Shown here: piece by piece, positions 8,617 through 15,920 of the stretch
Layout of the letters: each line of letters starts with the position of its first letter
Numbering within the stretch: position 1 is the first letter of the stretch
From: DASVEE01 sp036399695
GTDB lineage: Bacteria; Acidobacteriota; Thermoanaerobaculia; Gp7-AA8
Assembly: GCA_036399695.1 (NCBI GenBank)
Contig: DASWMP010000373.1
Span: 1 to 36,125, forward strand
Direction: 5' to 3'
Length of the DNA stretch: 36,125 nucleotides
Made by a program: the position numbers and the translations under genes
Notes under the pieces: model-generated
Told to the model about the DNA's origin: nothing
What the model saw: only the letters and a program-made list of their open reading frames with translations
Database searches by the model: none

Positions 8617-8929
8617 GGCGCGCCTCACAGGTCTTTCCCCGCCTTGAAGTCGGCGGTGACGTCGTCCGCTTCGCGCCGGCGGCCACCGCCGCGAGCGCGT
8701 TGTTGAACAGCACCAGCGCCGCGCGCCAGCCACTCGGGATCAGCGGGAGCGCGCTGATCACCGTCAGCAGCGGCTTGATGCCGTTGTAGATCTTCAGCAG
8801 GCGCGCGATGCGCCCGTTCTGCGTCTCCGGCATCAGGGTCTGCTCCTGCTGCATCTCGGCGGTGAGCGTGCGGATCTCGCGGTCGATCGTCTTGAACGAC
8901 GGCGTCTTAGGATTGGTATTGGTGTTCAT
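8591..8929 (-). CDS. Small helical hypothetical protein
   Basis: A 112-residue protein starting MNTNTNPKTPSF, with GGAGAA six bases upstream. Residues 15-60 form a helix containing ARLLKIYNGIKPLL. Residues 60-90 are hydrophobic (LTVISALPLIPSGWRAALVLFNNALAAVAAG). The LKIYN helix recalls the IYDIAKGL and LKIYNIVGIL helices of the proteins at 10261-10860 and 35052-35771, so the three may be distant relatives. Function unknown. Confidence 0.6.
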   Translation of the reverse strand: MNTNTNPKTPSFKTIDREIRTLTAEMQQEQTLMPETQNGRIARLLKIYNGIKPLLTVISALPLIPSGWRAALVLFNNALAAVAAGAKRTTSPPTSRRGKTCEARHADPQDRS

Positions 8930-9026
8930 GATGGTTCTCCATTCGGCCAGGACGGCCGGTGGATGGCGGAGCCTCTGCTGCTCAGGAGCGCGCCGAGCGC
9001 ATCCGCCGCGGATCAGTCTTCGAGGG

Positions 9027-10181
9027 TCAGCGCGCGGGGCGCTGACGCCACTTCGAAACGTTCCCGATCGCCGCGGCAACCGGCTGCCGCCGCCTGCGAT
9101 TGGGGGTGTGCACCGTGGATGTGCACGCGAAGAGCGGGACCTTCAGCCCGACCTCGGACCAGGCGCCGGCGATGATCCGCTGCACCTCTCCGCCGTTGCC
9201 GTACAGCTCACCGGCGATGTCGGTCGTGGCCCGCGCGAAGTCGACAAAGTCCGCCTCGGGTTTGAGCCGCTCCGTGAGCGCGACGTACCAGATCTTCCCC
9301 AGCACGTGCCACGTCTTTCCGCCGATGGCCATCGCGGCGCGATAGAAGCCGTGGTTCAGGATGCCGGAGTTGATGTGCACGCCGCCGTTGTCCTCGACCG
9401 TGTCGACGTAGTCGCGCATGTGCGACGGCTGCGGGTCGCGTCCGAGGACAGGGTCGTCGTACGCCGTACCCGGAGCGGCCATCGAGCGCACGCCCTTGCC
9501 GTTCACGCCGGGACCGAACAGCTCCGCGCCGATGAGCCAGTCGGACTCGCTCGCGGACAGGTCGTGCTTGTACTGCTTGACCATGATCCCGAACGCGTCG
9601 GAGAGATGCTCGTTCAGCGCACCCGTCTGACCGGAGTAGCCGAGGGCGGTGGAGAACTGCGTCACACCGTGCGTCAGCTCGTGCCCGATCACGTCGAGCG
9701 AAGCGGTGAAGCGATTGAAGATGCGGCCGTCGCCGTCGCCGTAGACCATCTGCCGGCCGTTCCACATGGCGTTCTCGAAGCGGGTGCCGTAATGCACCGT
9801 CGAATCGAGACGCATGCCTTTGCCGTCGATGGACCTGCGGCCGAACACCTGCGTGTAGAAATCCTGCGTCGCGCCGCTCCCGTCGTAGGCCTCATTGACC
9901 TCGACGTCCGCGCTGCGGGGCTTGTGCTCGCTCATGACGAGCTTGCCCGGCAGGCGGTGCTGATGACGAGCGTCGTAGACGTTGCGGCGCTTGCGCGTGG
10001 TATCCGGCGGAGCGGCGGGGGAGCCTTCGATCAGCGTGCGGGCGCGTCCGGTGGCCAGCTCGCGCATGTGCTCAAGCGTGGCGCGGGCATCGCCGTGCGC
10101 TGCATCGTCGGTCCGTTCGGCCACCCACATCAGCATGTGAGGCGGGATGACGCCACAGAGATACTGCGGTATGTTTCGCAT
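9027..10181 (-). CDS. M4 metallopeptidase, protealysin-like
   Basis: A 384-residue thermolysin-family zinc protease. The HELTH zinc motif is at 167-171, the third zinc ligand Glu at 191 (GALNEHLSDAFG), and the transition-state His at 269 (GGVHINSGILNHGFY). The N-terminus lacks a signal peptide but has VIPPHMLMWVAE, the IPPxML motif of the short protealysin-type propeptide. Such enzymes are kept inactive in the cytoplasm until the propeptide is cut off. Family members often neighbour an emfourin-type inhibitor; none is recognised here. The last 30 residues are a basic extension beyond the usual M4 end. Confidence 0.92.
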   Translation of the reverse strand: MRNIPQYLCGVIPPHMLMWVAERTDDAAHGDARATLEHMRELATGRARTLIEGSPAAPPDTTRKRRNVYDARHQHRLPGKLVMSEHKPRSADVEVNEAYDGSGATQDFYTQVFGRRSIDGKGMRLDSTVHYGTRFENAMWNGRQMVYGDGDGRIFNRFTASLDVIGHELTHGVTQFSTALGYSGQTGALNEHLSDAFGIMVKQYKHDLSASESDWLIGAELFGPGVNGKGVRSMAAPGTAYDDPVLGRDPQPSHMRDYVDTVEDNGGVHINSGILNHGFYRAAMAIGGKTWHVLGKIWYVALTERLKPEADFVDFARATTDIAGELYGNGGEVQRIIAGAWSEVGLKVPLFACTSTVHTPNRRRRQPVAAAIGNVSKWRQRPAR

Positions 10182-10260
10182 GGCACTGTTGCTCCTTTCG
10201 TCAGCCGATTGAGGGGGTTCGTGTCAGGCCCGAGCCGCGTGACCGCGCGGCTCGGCAACC

Positions 10261-10860
10261 TCACGACGACGCCTCCGCCGGCGGAGCGGTCGTTACAGCC
10301 GATGCGGCCTTGCGCAGCGCCACCGCAAGCTTCGGACGGCCACGCTTGCCGAGATCGCGCTTCAGGTTCGCCACGACCGAGGCGATGGCGGCGCTGCCCG
10401 GATCGCGGGCCAGCCCTTTCGCGATGTCGTAGATCTGCAGCGAATCCGCCGCGAGCGATGCCTTGCGCGACGAGATGGTGAACTTCAGCGCGTTGGTGAA
10501 GGCCGAGACCTTGTCGAGCACCGGCAGAAACGCCTCGATGAATTGGAGCGTGTCGCGGCCGGCCAGGACGTCGAGCTTGTTCACCCCCTGAAGCGCCGGA
10601 GTCTGCTCGACAGCCGCGATGGCGGTGGCGAGGAACTTGATGGGCACGTTCAGGTGCGAGCGGACGAAGTTGACCGTGGAGATGTGCGCCGCCTCGAGCT
10701 GCGGGATGATCGGCGCGATCTCGTCGAGCTCTCGCATGAACTCGTCGGCGACCTGCTTGTAGAAGGTGATGGTGGGCGTGGCGGTGGGAGGGACTTCGGG
10801 GATGGTGCCGTCGGGCGGGGTGGCCGCGCTGGCGGCGGGGGTTCCGGGTTTGGTGGCCAT
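10261..10860 (-). CDS. Helical hypothetical protein
   Basis: A 199-residue protein with a strong AAAGGAGG ribosome binding site before ATG 10860. After a Pro/Ala/Thr-rich N-terminus of about 30 residues it is almost wholly helical (YKQVADEFMRELDEIAPIIPQLE). It ends in ADSLQIYDIAKGLARDPG and a basic KRDLGKRGRPK tail. It lies 79 bases upstream of the M4 peptidase on the same strand, so the two may be cotranscribed. The C-terminal pattern resembles that of the 35052-35771 protein. No known function is recognised. Confidence 0.65.
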   Translation of the reverse strand: MATKPGTPAASAATPPDGTIPEVPPTATPTITFYKQVADEFMRELDEIAPIIPQLEAAHISTVNFVRSHLNVPIKFLATAIAAVEQTPALQGVNKLDVLAGRDTLQFIEAFLPVLDKVSAFTNALKFTISSRKASLAADSLQIYDIAKGLARDPGSAAIASVVANLKRDLGKRGRPKLAVALRKAASAVTTAPPAEASS

Positions 10861-11277
10861 GATGGGCCTCCTTTCCACGACGTCTGAGACGCTACTCGCG
10901 GACAGACGCCGTGCGTCGTGCGTTACCCGTTCACGCTTCGGCCGAAGTGCAACGGGCAATGGGCACCTGCAGATGCCTCGGGACTGGACCGGTCCTGCAC
11001 TCAAGATACGTGGTGAATCGCACAATTGCCGTTACCGATTTGTAACGAGCGCGACTTATTTGTCCCCCGCGTTGATCTGTAAAGACTTATGCAGCGGGTA
11101 TTTACGTCAGGCGAGCCGGAAGATTATGCTGTTTTCGCATACACTATTGGTGGAATGCGGAAGGACGTCACTTCGGGGAGGGACGACGAGGGGCCTCCGG
11201 CGGGCCGGTGCGACCGGCAGCGCTTATTGCTCCGCGGCCTGCACGCTCTCGGCGCAAACGCGTTCCGTCGGTGGTCG
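10861..11277. other. Intergenic region without a recognised gene
   Basis: These 417 bases lie upstream of the minus-strand helical gene and downstream of the XRE gene. They become AT-richer around 11030-11160 and probably hold the promoter of the helical gene. The open frames through here have no family character. No terminator or repeat was recognised. Confidence 0.4.
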
Positions 11278-11535
11278 CTACTTCGGGAGGAGGGAAGAGA
11301 GGTCTTCCTTGTCCAATGCCGACGTCAGATCGCTCACCTTGCACGGGAGCGCGGCGGCGACTCGCATGATCGTGATGAGACTCGGCAACATCGCGCCTGT
11401 CTCGATGGCGCTGATGTGACTCTGACGCACTCCGGAGCGTTCGGCGAGAGCGACCTGCGTGACGCTGCCTTTCTCTCGCAGCACGCGTAGACGCGCTCCG
11501 ATCAATTCAGCCGCGCGCGGCGACGCCGTCTTCAT
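11278..11535 (-). CDS. XRE-family helix-turn-helix regulator
   Basis: An 85-residue Cro/CI-type DNA-binding protein. The five-helix HTH is clear: LIGARLRVLREKGSVTQVALAERSGVRQSHISAIETG, then PSLITIMRVAAALPCKVSDL. Nothing follows the HTH domain, so it is a stand-alone regulator. It is divergent from the HTH/RHH + SymE-like pair across a 70-bp AT-rich promoter region, so control of that pair and of itself is a reasonable inference. Confidence 0.85.
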   Translation of the reverse strand: MKTASPRAAELIGARLRVLREKGSVTQVALAERSGVRQSHISAIETGAMLPSLITIMRVAAALPCKVSDLTSALDKEDLSSLLPK

Positions 11536-11547
11536 CGCGCGACCCTC

Positions 11548-11585
11548 TTGACTATCCTATAACATGAATATACCATATCCATAAT
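11548..11585 (+). promoter_or_regulatory. Putative sigma-70 promoter in the XRE/SymE divergent region
   Basis: TTGACT at 11548-11553 and TACCAT at 11571-11576 are separated by 17 bases. They stand in a strongly AT-rich patch that contrasts with the GC-rich surroundings. The partly symmetric stretch ATATACCATATCCATAAT could also hold the XRE operator. Confidence 0.4.
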
Positions 11586-11605
11586 ACTAGAAACGGAGCG
11601 CAGAC

Positions 11606-12091
11606 ATGCTCGAACCCGACATCATCGCCCGCATCCGCCACATCTTCCTACACCCACGCCCGCACGTCAGCATCTCTCAGGCGACAGACCTCCTCGGCTG
11701 GACCCGCGCCGAGATGACCGCCGCCATCGCCTCCGGAGAAGTGGAGCTGATGACCACCCCCCTCGGCAAATGGTTCTGGCGCGAAGAACTGATGTCCAAA
11801 GCCCTCGAAACCTGGCCCCTCGACACCATCGAAGAAGCCCTCGGCGCCGACGCGGATGCCATCCTCCCGCACGCGATCCGCACCGCCGAGCTCCGCGTCC
11901 GCCTCCCACGCCACCACATCGCCATGCTCCACTACAAAGCCGAACAGCAACAGACCACCGTCAGCCACGCCCTCGCCCGCGAGCTCGACGGCATCGCCAG
12001 CGCCGAAGCCCCCGAGCTCTCCGCCGCCATCCCCGGCTTCGCCACCGCCCTCGCCTGGCCCGACGCCGAACACGCGCAACTTCCCTGCTGA
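11606..12091 (+). CDS. HTH plus ribbon-helix-helix-like protein, possible antitoxin
   Basis: A 161-residue protein with CGGAG upstream. Residues about 18-60 look like a MerR/excisionase-type helix-turn-helix (VSISQATDLLGWTRAEMTAAIASGEVE). Residues about 98-130 match a ribbon-helix-helix pattern (strand RVRLPRHHIAML, then helices ending VSHALARELDGIAS). It is followed 12 bases later by the SymE-like gene on the same strand. Two DNA-binding modules upstream of a toxin-like partner suggest an antitoxin or autoregulator, by inference. Confidence 0.6.
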   Translation: MLEPDIIARIRHIFLHPRPHVSISQATDLLGWTRAEMTAAIASGEVELMTTPLGKWFWREELMSKALETWPLDTIEEALGADADAILPHAIRTAELRVRLPRHHIAMLHYKAEQQQTTVSHALARELDGIASAEAPELSAAIPGFATALAWPDAEHAQLPC

Positions 12092-12103
12092 AGGACCACC
12101 GCC

Positions 12104-12370
12104 ATGCGCCCAACCCGCAAGCCCGCTCCGCCCGTGGAACCGTACCGCGCCAGCTCCCGAGGCGGCGCCGGCAAACCGCGCGAACTGAGCATCACCACCC
12201 TCTTCCGCGCCAGTACGCACACCCGAAGCGGCGAGACCCCCGTCCCATACCTCCGCCTCTCCGGCCGCTGGCTCGAGCAACACGGCTTCACCCGCGGCTC
12301 CCGCGTCACCGTCACCGCCGAAAACGGGAAACTCGTCCTCACGGTCGCCGCCCCGCCGCCCCGCCCTTGA
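12104..12370 (+). CDS. SymE-like toxin-family protein
   Basis: An 88-residue protein. Residues 46-80 match the SymE-type core: VPYLRLSGRWLEQHGFTRGSRV followed by a strand ending GKLVLTVA. The E. coli SymE toxin is an SOS-induced RNA-cleaving or nucleoid-affecting protein with an AbrB-like fold, normally repressed by an antisense RNA. Here it instead sits 12 bases after an HTH/RHH gene with a divergent XRE regulator. Whether an antisense RNA exists is not visible. GAAGGA upstream is a plausible ribosome binding site. Confidence 0.7.
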   Translation: MRPTRKPAPPVEPYRASSRGGAGKPRELSITTLFRASTHTRSGETPVPYLRLSGRWLEQHGFTRGSRVTVTAENGKLVLTVAAPPPRP

Positions 12371-12420
12371 GCGCTCCCCGCGCAACCTGAGCGCCCCCAA
12401 CCGGGGCTGCGCCAAGTCCC

Positions 12421-12630
12421 AAATCACTTAAATCCGACCCAGATCACTTTTTTCCCATCCGCGATCACTTTTAAACGATCCCCGATGGGGGAAAAGCGAG
12501 CCTCGATCGGATTTAAGTGATCCGCGATGGGATAAAAGTGTCCATGGATCGCTTTTATCCGACCCCTGATGGCTTTTTTCCCATCCGTGAGCACTTTCAT
12601 CCGATCTGGGTCGGTTTTGAGCAACCCGGC
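12421..12630. repeat. Array of ten 21-bp imperfect repeats
   Basis: From 12421 the sequence divides into 21-base units, most beginning GATC or GATG and holding an (A/T)-rich centre such as ACTTTTATCCCATC. Examples are 12442-12462, 12463-12483, 12505-12525, 12526-12546 and 12547-12567. Several units match the reverse complement of others (GATGGGATAAAAGTG against CACTTTTATCCCATC), so the array is full of inverted repeats. The last unit (12610-12630) is weak. Because 21 is a multiple of 3, several frames stay open as heptapeptide repeats, but no start signal or composition supports a gene. Confidence 0.85.
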
Positions 12631-12733
12631 GCGCGACGCGCCCGTTGCTCGCTTTCGCTCTTCCCGCAGGGCGCGGGAGGCCTATACTTCCGCCCCGGTT
12701 TGGGCCGGAATCTGAGCAGACGGGAGTTGACGA

Positions 12734-13045
12734 ATGCCGCAAGACCTTCCACTTATAGATGTACTCGTCGATGCACGTGAGGAATGGGGCGATACCCGGA
12801 GTTTCCATCTGCGCTGCCCGGTCTGCGGCTCGAACTACCAGCACACCCGGCACGCCGAACGCATTCGAGCCGAGCAAACCTACGGCGCAAAGTGGGGCGG
12901 CAAAGGCGACCTCCTGATCATCCCGATCGAGGGCGAGTGCTTACACGTCTGGGAGATCTGCTTCGGCTTTCACAAAGGCGAGACGGTCTGCTTCGTCCGC
13001 ACGACCGATCGTGTGGTGGACGAAGAGGACCGGCAGCCGGCGTAG
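12734..13045 (+). CDS. Zinc-ribbon-like hypothetical protein
   Basis: A 103-residue protein. A CPVCG knuckle lies at about residues 29-33 (LRCPVCGSNYQH). Later GECLHVWEICFGFHKGE resembles the second half of a small family in which a Cys/His pair completes the zinc site. GGGAG upstream may be the ribosome binding site. It ends 16 bases before the NYN nuclease gene, so the two are probably one operon. Function unknown. Confidence 0.65.
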   Translation: MPQDLPLIDVLVDAREEWGDTRSFHLRCPVCGSNYQHTRHAERIRAEQTYGAKWGGKGDLLIIPIEGECLHVWEICFGFHKGETVCFVRTTDRVVDEEDRQPA

Positions 13046-13061
13046 TTCTGACGGAGGATCG

Positions 13062-13613
13062 ATGGCAGACGTTTCGCTGTACGTATTCGTTGATAACTCA
13101 AACGTCTTGATCGAAGGCCGCCGTTTCGCAGAAGCGAGACGTTCGCGCAAGGGCAAGTTGTCGCCGTACAAGGACGCCGGCTATGACATCGACTGGGGTA
13201 AGTTCCTCTACCTCTTGAAGGAGAAGGACGCAAGAGCCTTCGTGGATGTTCCGGTCCTCTACGGCTCCCGTCCGCCGGCCGAAGACTCCGTCTGGAACCG
13301 AATCCGTGACGATGGATTCGACGTGAAAGTGTTCGACCGCAACATCCGAAACAAGGAGAAGGGCGTAGACATGGAAATGGGCATGGACGTCGCGCAGCTC
13401 CTCTACACCGTCGCCTCACCGAAAACGGTCGTAATCGCCGCTGGCGACGCCGACTACGTGCCGGTGATCGACCGCGCCAAAGGGAAGGGCTGGAGAGTGG
13501 AAGTCTGGTTCTGGAGTAACGCCGCTGTCGAACTGCAGAAGGCAGCGAGCCGGTTTGTCCCGCTCGATCCACACCTCGAGTTTCTCAGGCTGGGCGGCGG
13601 CGCGGTTTCCTGA
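13062..13613 (+). CDS. NYN-domain (LabA/DUF88-type) putative ribonuclease
   Basis: A 183-residue PIN-like nuclease. Start ATG 13062 is preceded by GGAGG. The acidic active site is seen as D11 in FVDNSN, acidic residues in KGVDMEMGMDVAQLL, and AAGDADYVPVIDRA, the SGDSDF-like motif of NYN proteins. These enzymes cleave structured RNA with a metal ion. The protein ends shortly after the domain, with no OST-HTH or KH partner. Pairing with the zinc-ribbon gene suggests a two-component RNA-processing or defence unit, which is speculative. Confidence 0.85.
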   Translation: MADVSLYVFVDNSNVLIEGRRFAEARRSRKGKLSPYKDAGYDIDWGKFLYLLKEKDARAFVDVPVLYGSRPPAEDSVWNRIRDDGFDVKVFDRNIRNKEKGVDMEMGMDVAQLLYTVASPKTVVIAAGDADYVPVIDRAKGKGWRVEVWFWSNAAVELQKAASRFVPLDPHLEFLRLGGGAVS

Positions 13614-13899
13614 ACGACCGACCGCCGTTGTCTTGACCCAGGATGCCGCCAAAGCGGAAGCTCTCCCGCAGCGGCGTGTGGTCTTTTTCGGAGCAACTCA
13701 CCGCTCTAGATGCATCCGTCGCTTTGCCTCTTCTGCTTGGTCCTCTCCCGCGCTTGCCCATGTCGCCACCAAGCACCAGAGACGGCTAAATCACGTGCAG
13801 ATACAGAGAAGCTGGCAACGTGACATGCGACCAGCCTCACGACGACGCTTGTCAACGACGCAGCGCTGCCGCAGTGTGCGGGACGGTCCTCGTCGTACG

Positions 13900-14754
13900 A
13901 TGTTCGTCATGCATGCCTTACCAACCCGTACTACAACTTCTGAACTACTTGAGAATTGCGGCGGTGTGCTACTCGACATCTTTGGCGTTCTCATCGACGC
14001 GCGAGGGACGCTTCCTGGTGCTGTCGAACTTCTCGCGGAGATCAAGCGCCGCGGCACCCCCTATGCGCTCGTGACCAACGATGCGTCGCGTACGGTTACG
14101 ACCTACGCACGGCATCTGTCCGCACTCGGTCTCTTTGTGGACCCCGCCCACCTGGTGACTTCCGGCTCGCTGATACCAAACTACTTCGCGTCGAGAGCGC
14201 TTCAGGGCTCCCGTGTGGTAGTGCTTGGTACGCCTGACTCGGCCGAGTACGTACGGGCGGGCGGTGGGCATGTGGTTCCGCTGACGCCGGGAGTGGCGCT
14301 CGATGTACTAGCCGTATGCGATGACGCCGGAGCGGAATTTCTGGCTCCGGTTGAGTGGGCCCTATCGGCGGTGGTGCGCGCGTTAGAAGCGAATCGACGT
14401 CCCGTACTACTGCTGCCCAACCCTGACCTAGTGTATCCAAAGGGAGCCGGTGAGCTCGGGCTCACCGCCGGCGCAATCGCATTGATGATCGAAGGTGCGC
14501 TTGCACAGCGATTCCCCCGTGAGCAGCTTGTTTTCGACCGACTAGGCAAGCCTGAGACACACCTTTTCGACGAGGCCGCACGCCGGCTTGGACTGCGACC
14601 GGAACGTTTAGTAATGATCGGCGATCAACTCTCGACCGATATCGTGGGCGCGATAGCGGCGGGTTGTGACGCGGCGCTACTTTTGGGTGGTTCGGCGTGG
14701 GACGCGACTTCCGACGTGACGCCGACTTGGCTGCTTCAGACCTTGTGGCCATAA
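13900..14754 (+). CDS. HAD-superfamily class IIA hydrolase
   Basis: A 284-residue protein (start 13900 or 13909) of the NagD-like HAD-IIA group. Motif I is LLDIFGVLID: the nucleophile Asp is present, but the usual second Asp (DxD) is Phe, as in the subset with a DxWGV motif. Motif II is ALVTNDASR. The C-terminal part has FDRLGKPETHLFDEA (Lys of motif III) and MIGDQLSTDIVGA (motif IV). HAD-IIA enzymes dephosphorylate small molecules such as sugar or nucleotide phosphates. Here it may remove a phosphate from a pathway intermediate, by inference. It opens the plus-strand arm of the cluster. Confidence 0.85.
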   Translation: MFVMHALPTRTTTSELLENCGGVLLDIFGVLIDARGTLPGAVELLAEIKRRGTPYALVTNDASRTVTTYARHLSALGLFVDPAHLVTSGSLIPNYFASRALQGSRVVVLGTPDSAEYVRAGGGHVVPLTPGVALDVLAVCDDAGAEFLAPVEWALSAVVRALEANRRPVLLLPNPDLVYPKGAGELGLTAGAIALMIEGALAQRFPREQLVFDRLGKPETHLFDEAARRLGLRPERLVMIGDQLSTDIVGAIAAGCDAALLLGGSAWDATSDVTPTWLLQTLWP

Positions 14755-14839
14755 AGTCCTCATGGCAATCGGCCCGCGGCAGCGCTACACCCAGGTTGAC
14801 GCGCTTCAGCTTACGTGCGACTATTGCCACCGGTCCTCC

Positions 14840-14851
14840 ATAAATATTTAT
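14840..14851. promoter_or_regulatory. AT-rich 12-bp palindrome before the hydroxyacid dehydrogenase gene
   Basis: ATAAATATTTAT is a perfect palindrome centred about 90 bases before the ATG at 14937, in the 182-bp gap after the HAD gene. It could be an operator or part of the promoter for the 14937-21147 operon. No matching regulator gene is obvious nearby. Confidence 0.3.
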
Positions 14852-14936
14852 CTGGTGTGCTGCTTTCACGGTTGAGAGCATCGCTGCAACGCGAGCTCTC
14901 CGTGTTGATGAACATACACCGTCGAAAAGAGGTTAT

Positions 14937-15902
14937 ATGACAAGACCCAGAACTCTCGTCGTGACCGTACCCGAGATGATAGGCGAAGCCGACCTCGCGC
15001 CGCTGAGGGAAGTGTCTGACGTTGACTACAAAGAGGTTGCATCGATCTCGGAGCGCGAGTTGGCAACCCTCTGCGACGGCTACGATTACCTCATGCTGAA
15101 CTACGACGTGCTGCCGACAGTCGGAAATTTCAAGCTCACCGAAGGCTTCTACGCAACCTCGGCAGTTAGGTCGTTGAAGGGCGTGGCCACGGACATCACC
15201 GGAATGGACTGGTCAAGCCCCAAGGGAGCAGCATCGAACGGTGTCCTGCTCCTCAACATCCCACACTACTCGACCGAGAGCGTGGCCGAATCGGTTCTGG
15301 CGGAGATCCTCCTCCACTCACGCCAAAGGCACAGCGCGTACATAGACGAGATCCGCGGGCGCGCTGTCGAAGCGCGGAAGGGGATCAACCTGCTGGGTCG
15401 CACTGCCGGAGTCATCGGTTGGGGCAGCATAGGTTCACGAGTCGCCGAGTTGCTCAAGGCCATCGGCATGAATGTCGTTATTTGGAATCGCACACCTCGT
15501 CCAGGACTGCAAACGGTGTCACTTGAAACGCTCTTCGACGAGGCGGATGTGATCTGCGTTTGCCTGAAAACCGTAAAAGAAGGCGACGCGCCAAACACAG
15601 GAATTGTGAGCGGCGATCTGTTGCTTCGCTGCCACGGAACAATCGTCGTCAACCTCGCGAATGCAGCCCTAGTCGATCACGACGCAATGGTCGAAGCACT
15701 TCGTGATGGCAGGGTTGCGGGATACTCCGTCGAGCGCTCCGCGGCACTCATTAATTCTCCGCTAGCGAAGGAGGATGGAGTTCACCTCCCGCCTTCGAAC
15801 GCTTGGTTCTCGGACGAATCGCTCGAAACGCTTCGATCGACATGGGTTGGCAACGTGATCTCGGCGATTCAGGGGAATCCGCAAAATATCTATCGCGACT
15901 GA
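14937..15902 (+). CDS. D-2-hydroxyacid dehydrogenase-like protein with altered active site
   Basis: A 321-residue protein, ATG preceded by AAAAGAGG. The NAD-binding motif GVIGWGSIGSRVAELL lies at about 157-172, followed by VVIWNRT. Upstream is a conserved IPHYSTESVAE segment like the NVPxYxTxxVAE motif. The catalytic parts differ from the family. The NxxRGxxVD motif reads NLANAALVD, so the substrate-binding Arg is missing. The TPHxA catalytic His is replaced in PPSNAWFSDES. It may be a reductase for an unusual substrate or a non-catalytic binding protein. It is followed 18 bases later by the saccharopine-dehydrogenase-like gene. Confidence 0.8.
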   Translation: MTRPRTLVVTVPEMIGEADLAPLREVSDVDYKEVASISERELATLCDGYDYLMLNYDVLPTVGNFKLTEGFYATSAVRSLKGVATDITGMDWSSPKGAASNGVLLLNIPHYSTESVAESVLAEILLHSRQRHSAYIDEIRGRAVEARKGINLLGRTAGVIGWGSIGSRVAELLKAIGMNVVIWNRTPRPGLQTVSLETLFDEADVICVCLKTVKEGDAPNTGIVSGDLLLRCHGTIVVNLANAALVDHDAMVEALRDGRVAGYSVERSAALINSPLAKEDGVHLPPSNAWFSDESLETLRSTWVGNVISAIQGNPQNIYRD

Positions 15903-15920
15903 TCGGCGGTTGAGCCAACT

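Noticed and set aside
12424..12877. Heptapeptide-repeat open frames across the 21-bp array
   Set aside because: They are open only because the DNA period is a multiple of three. Several frames are open at once and none has a supported start.
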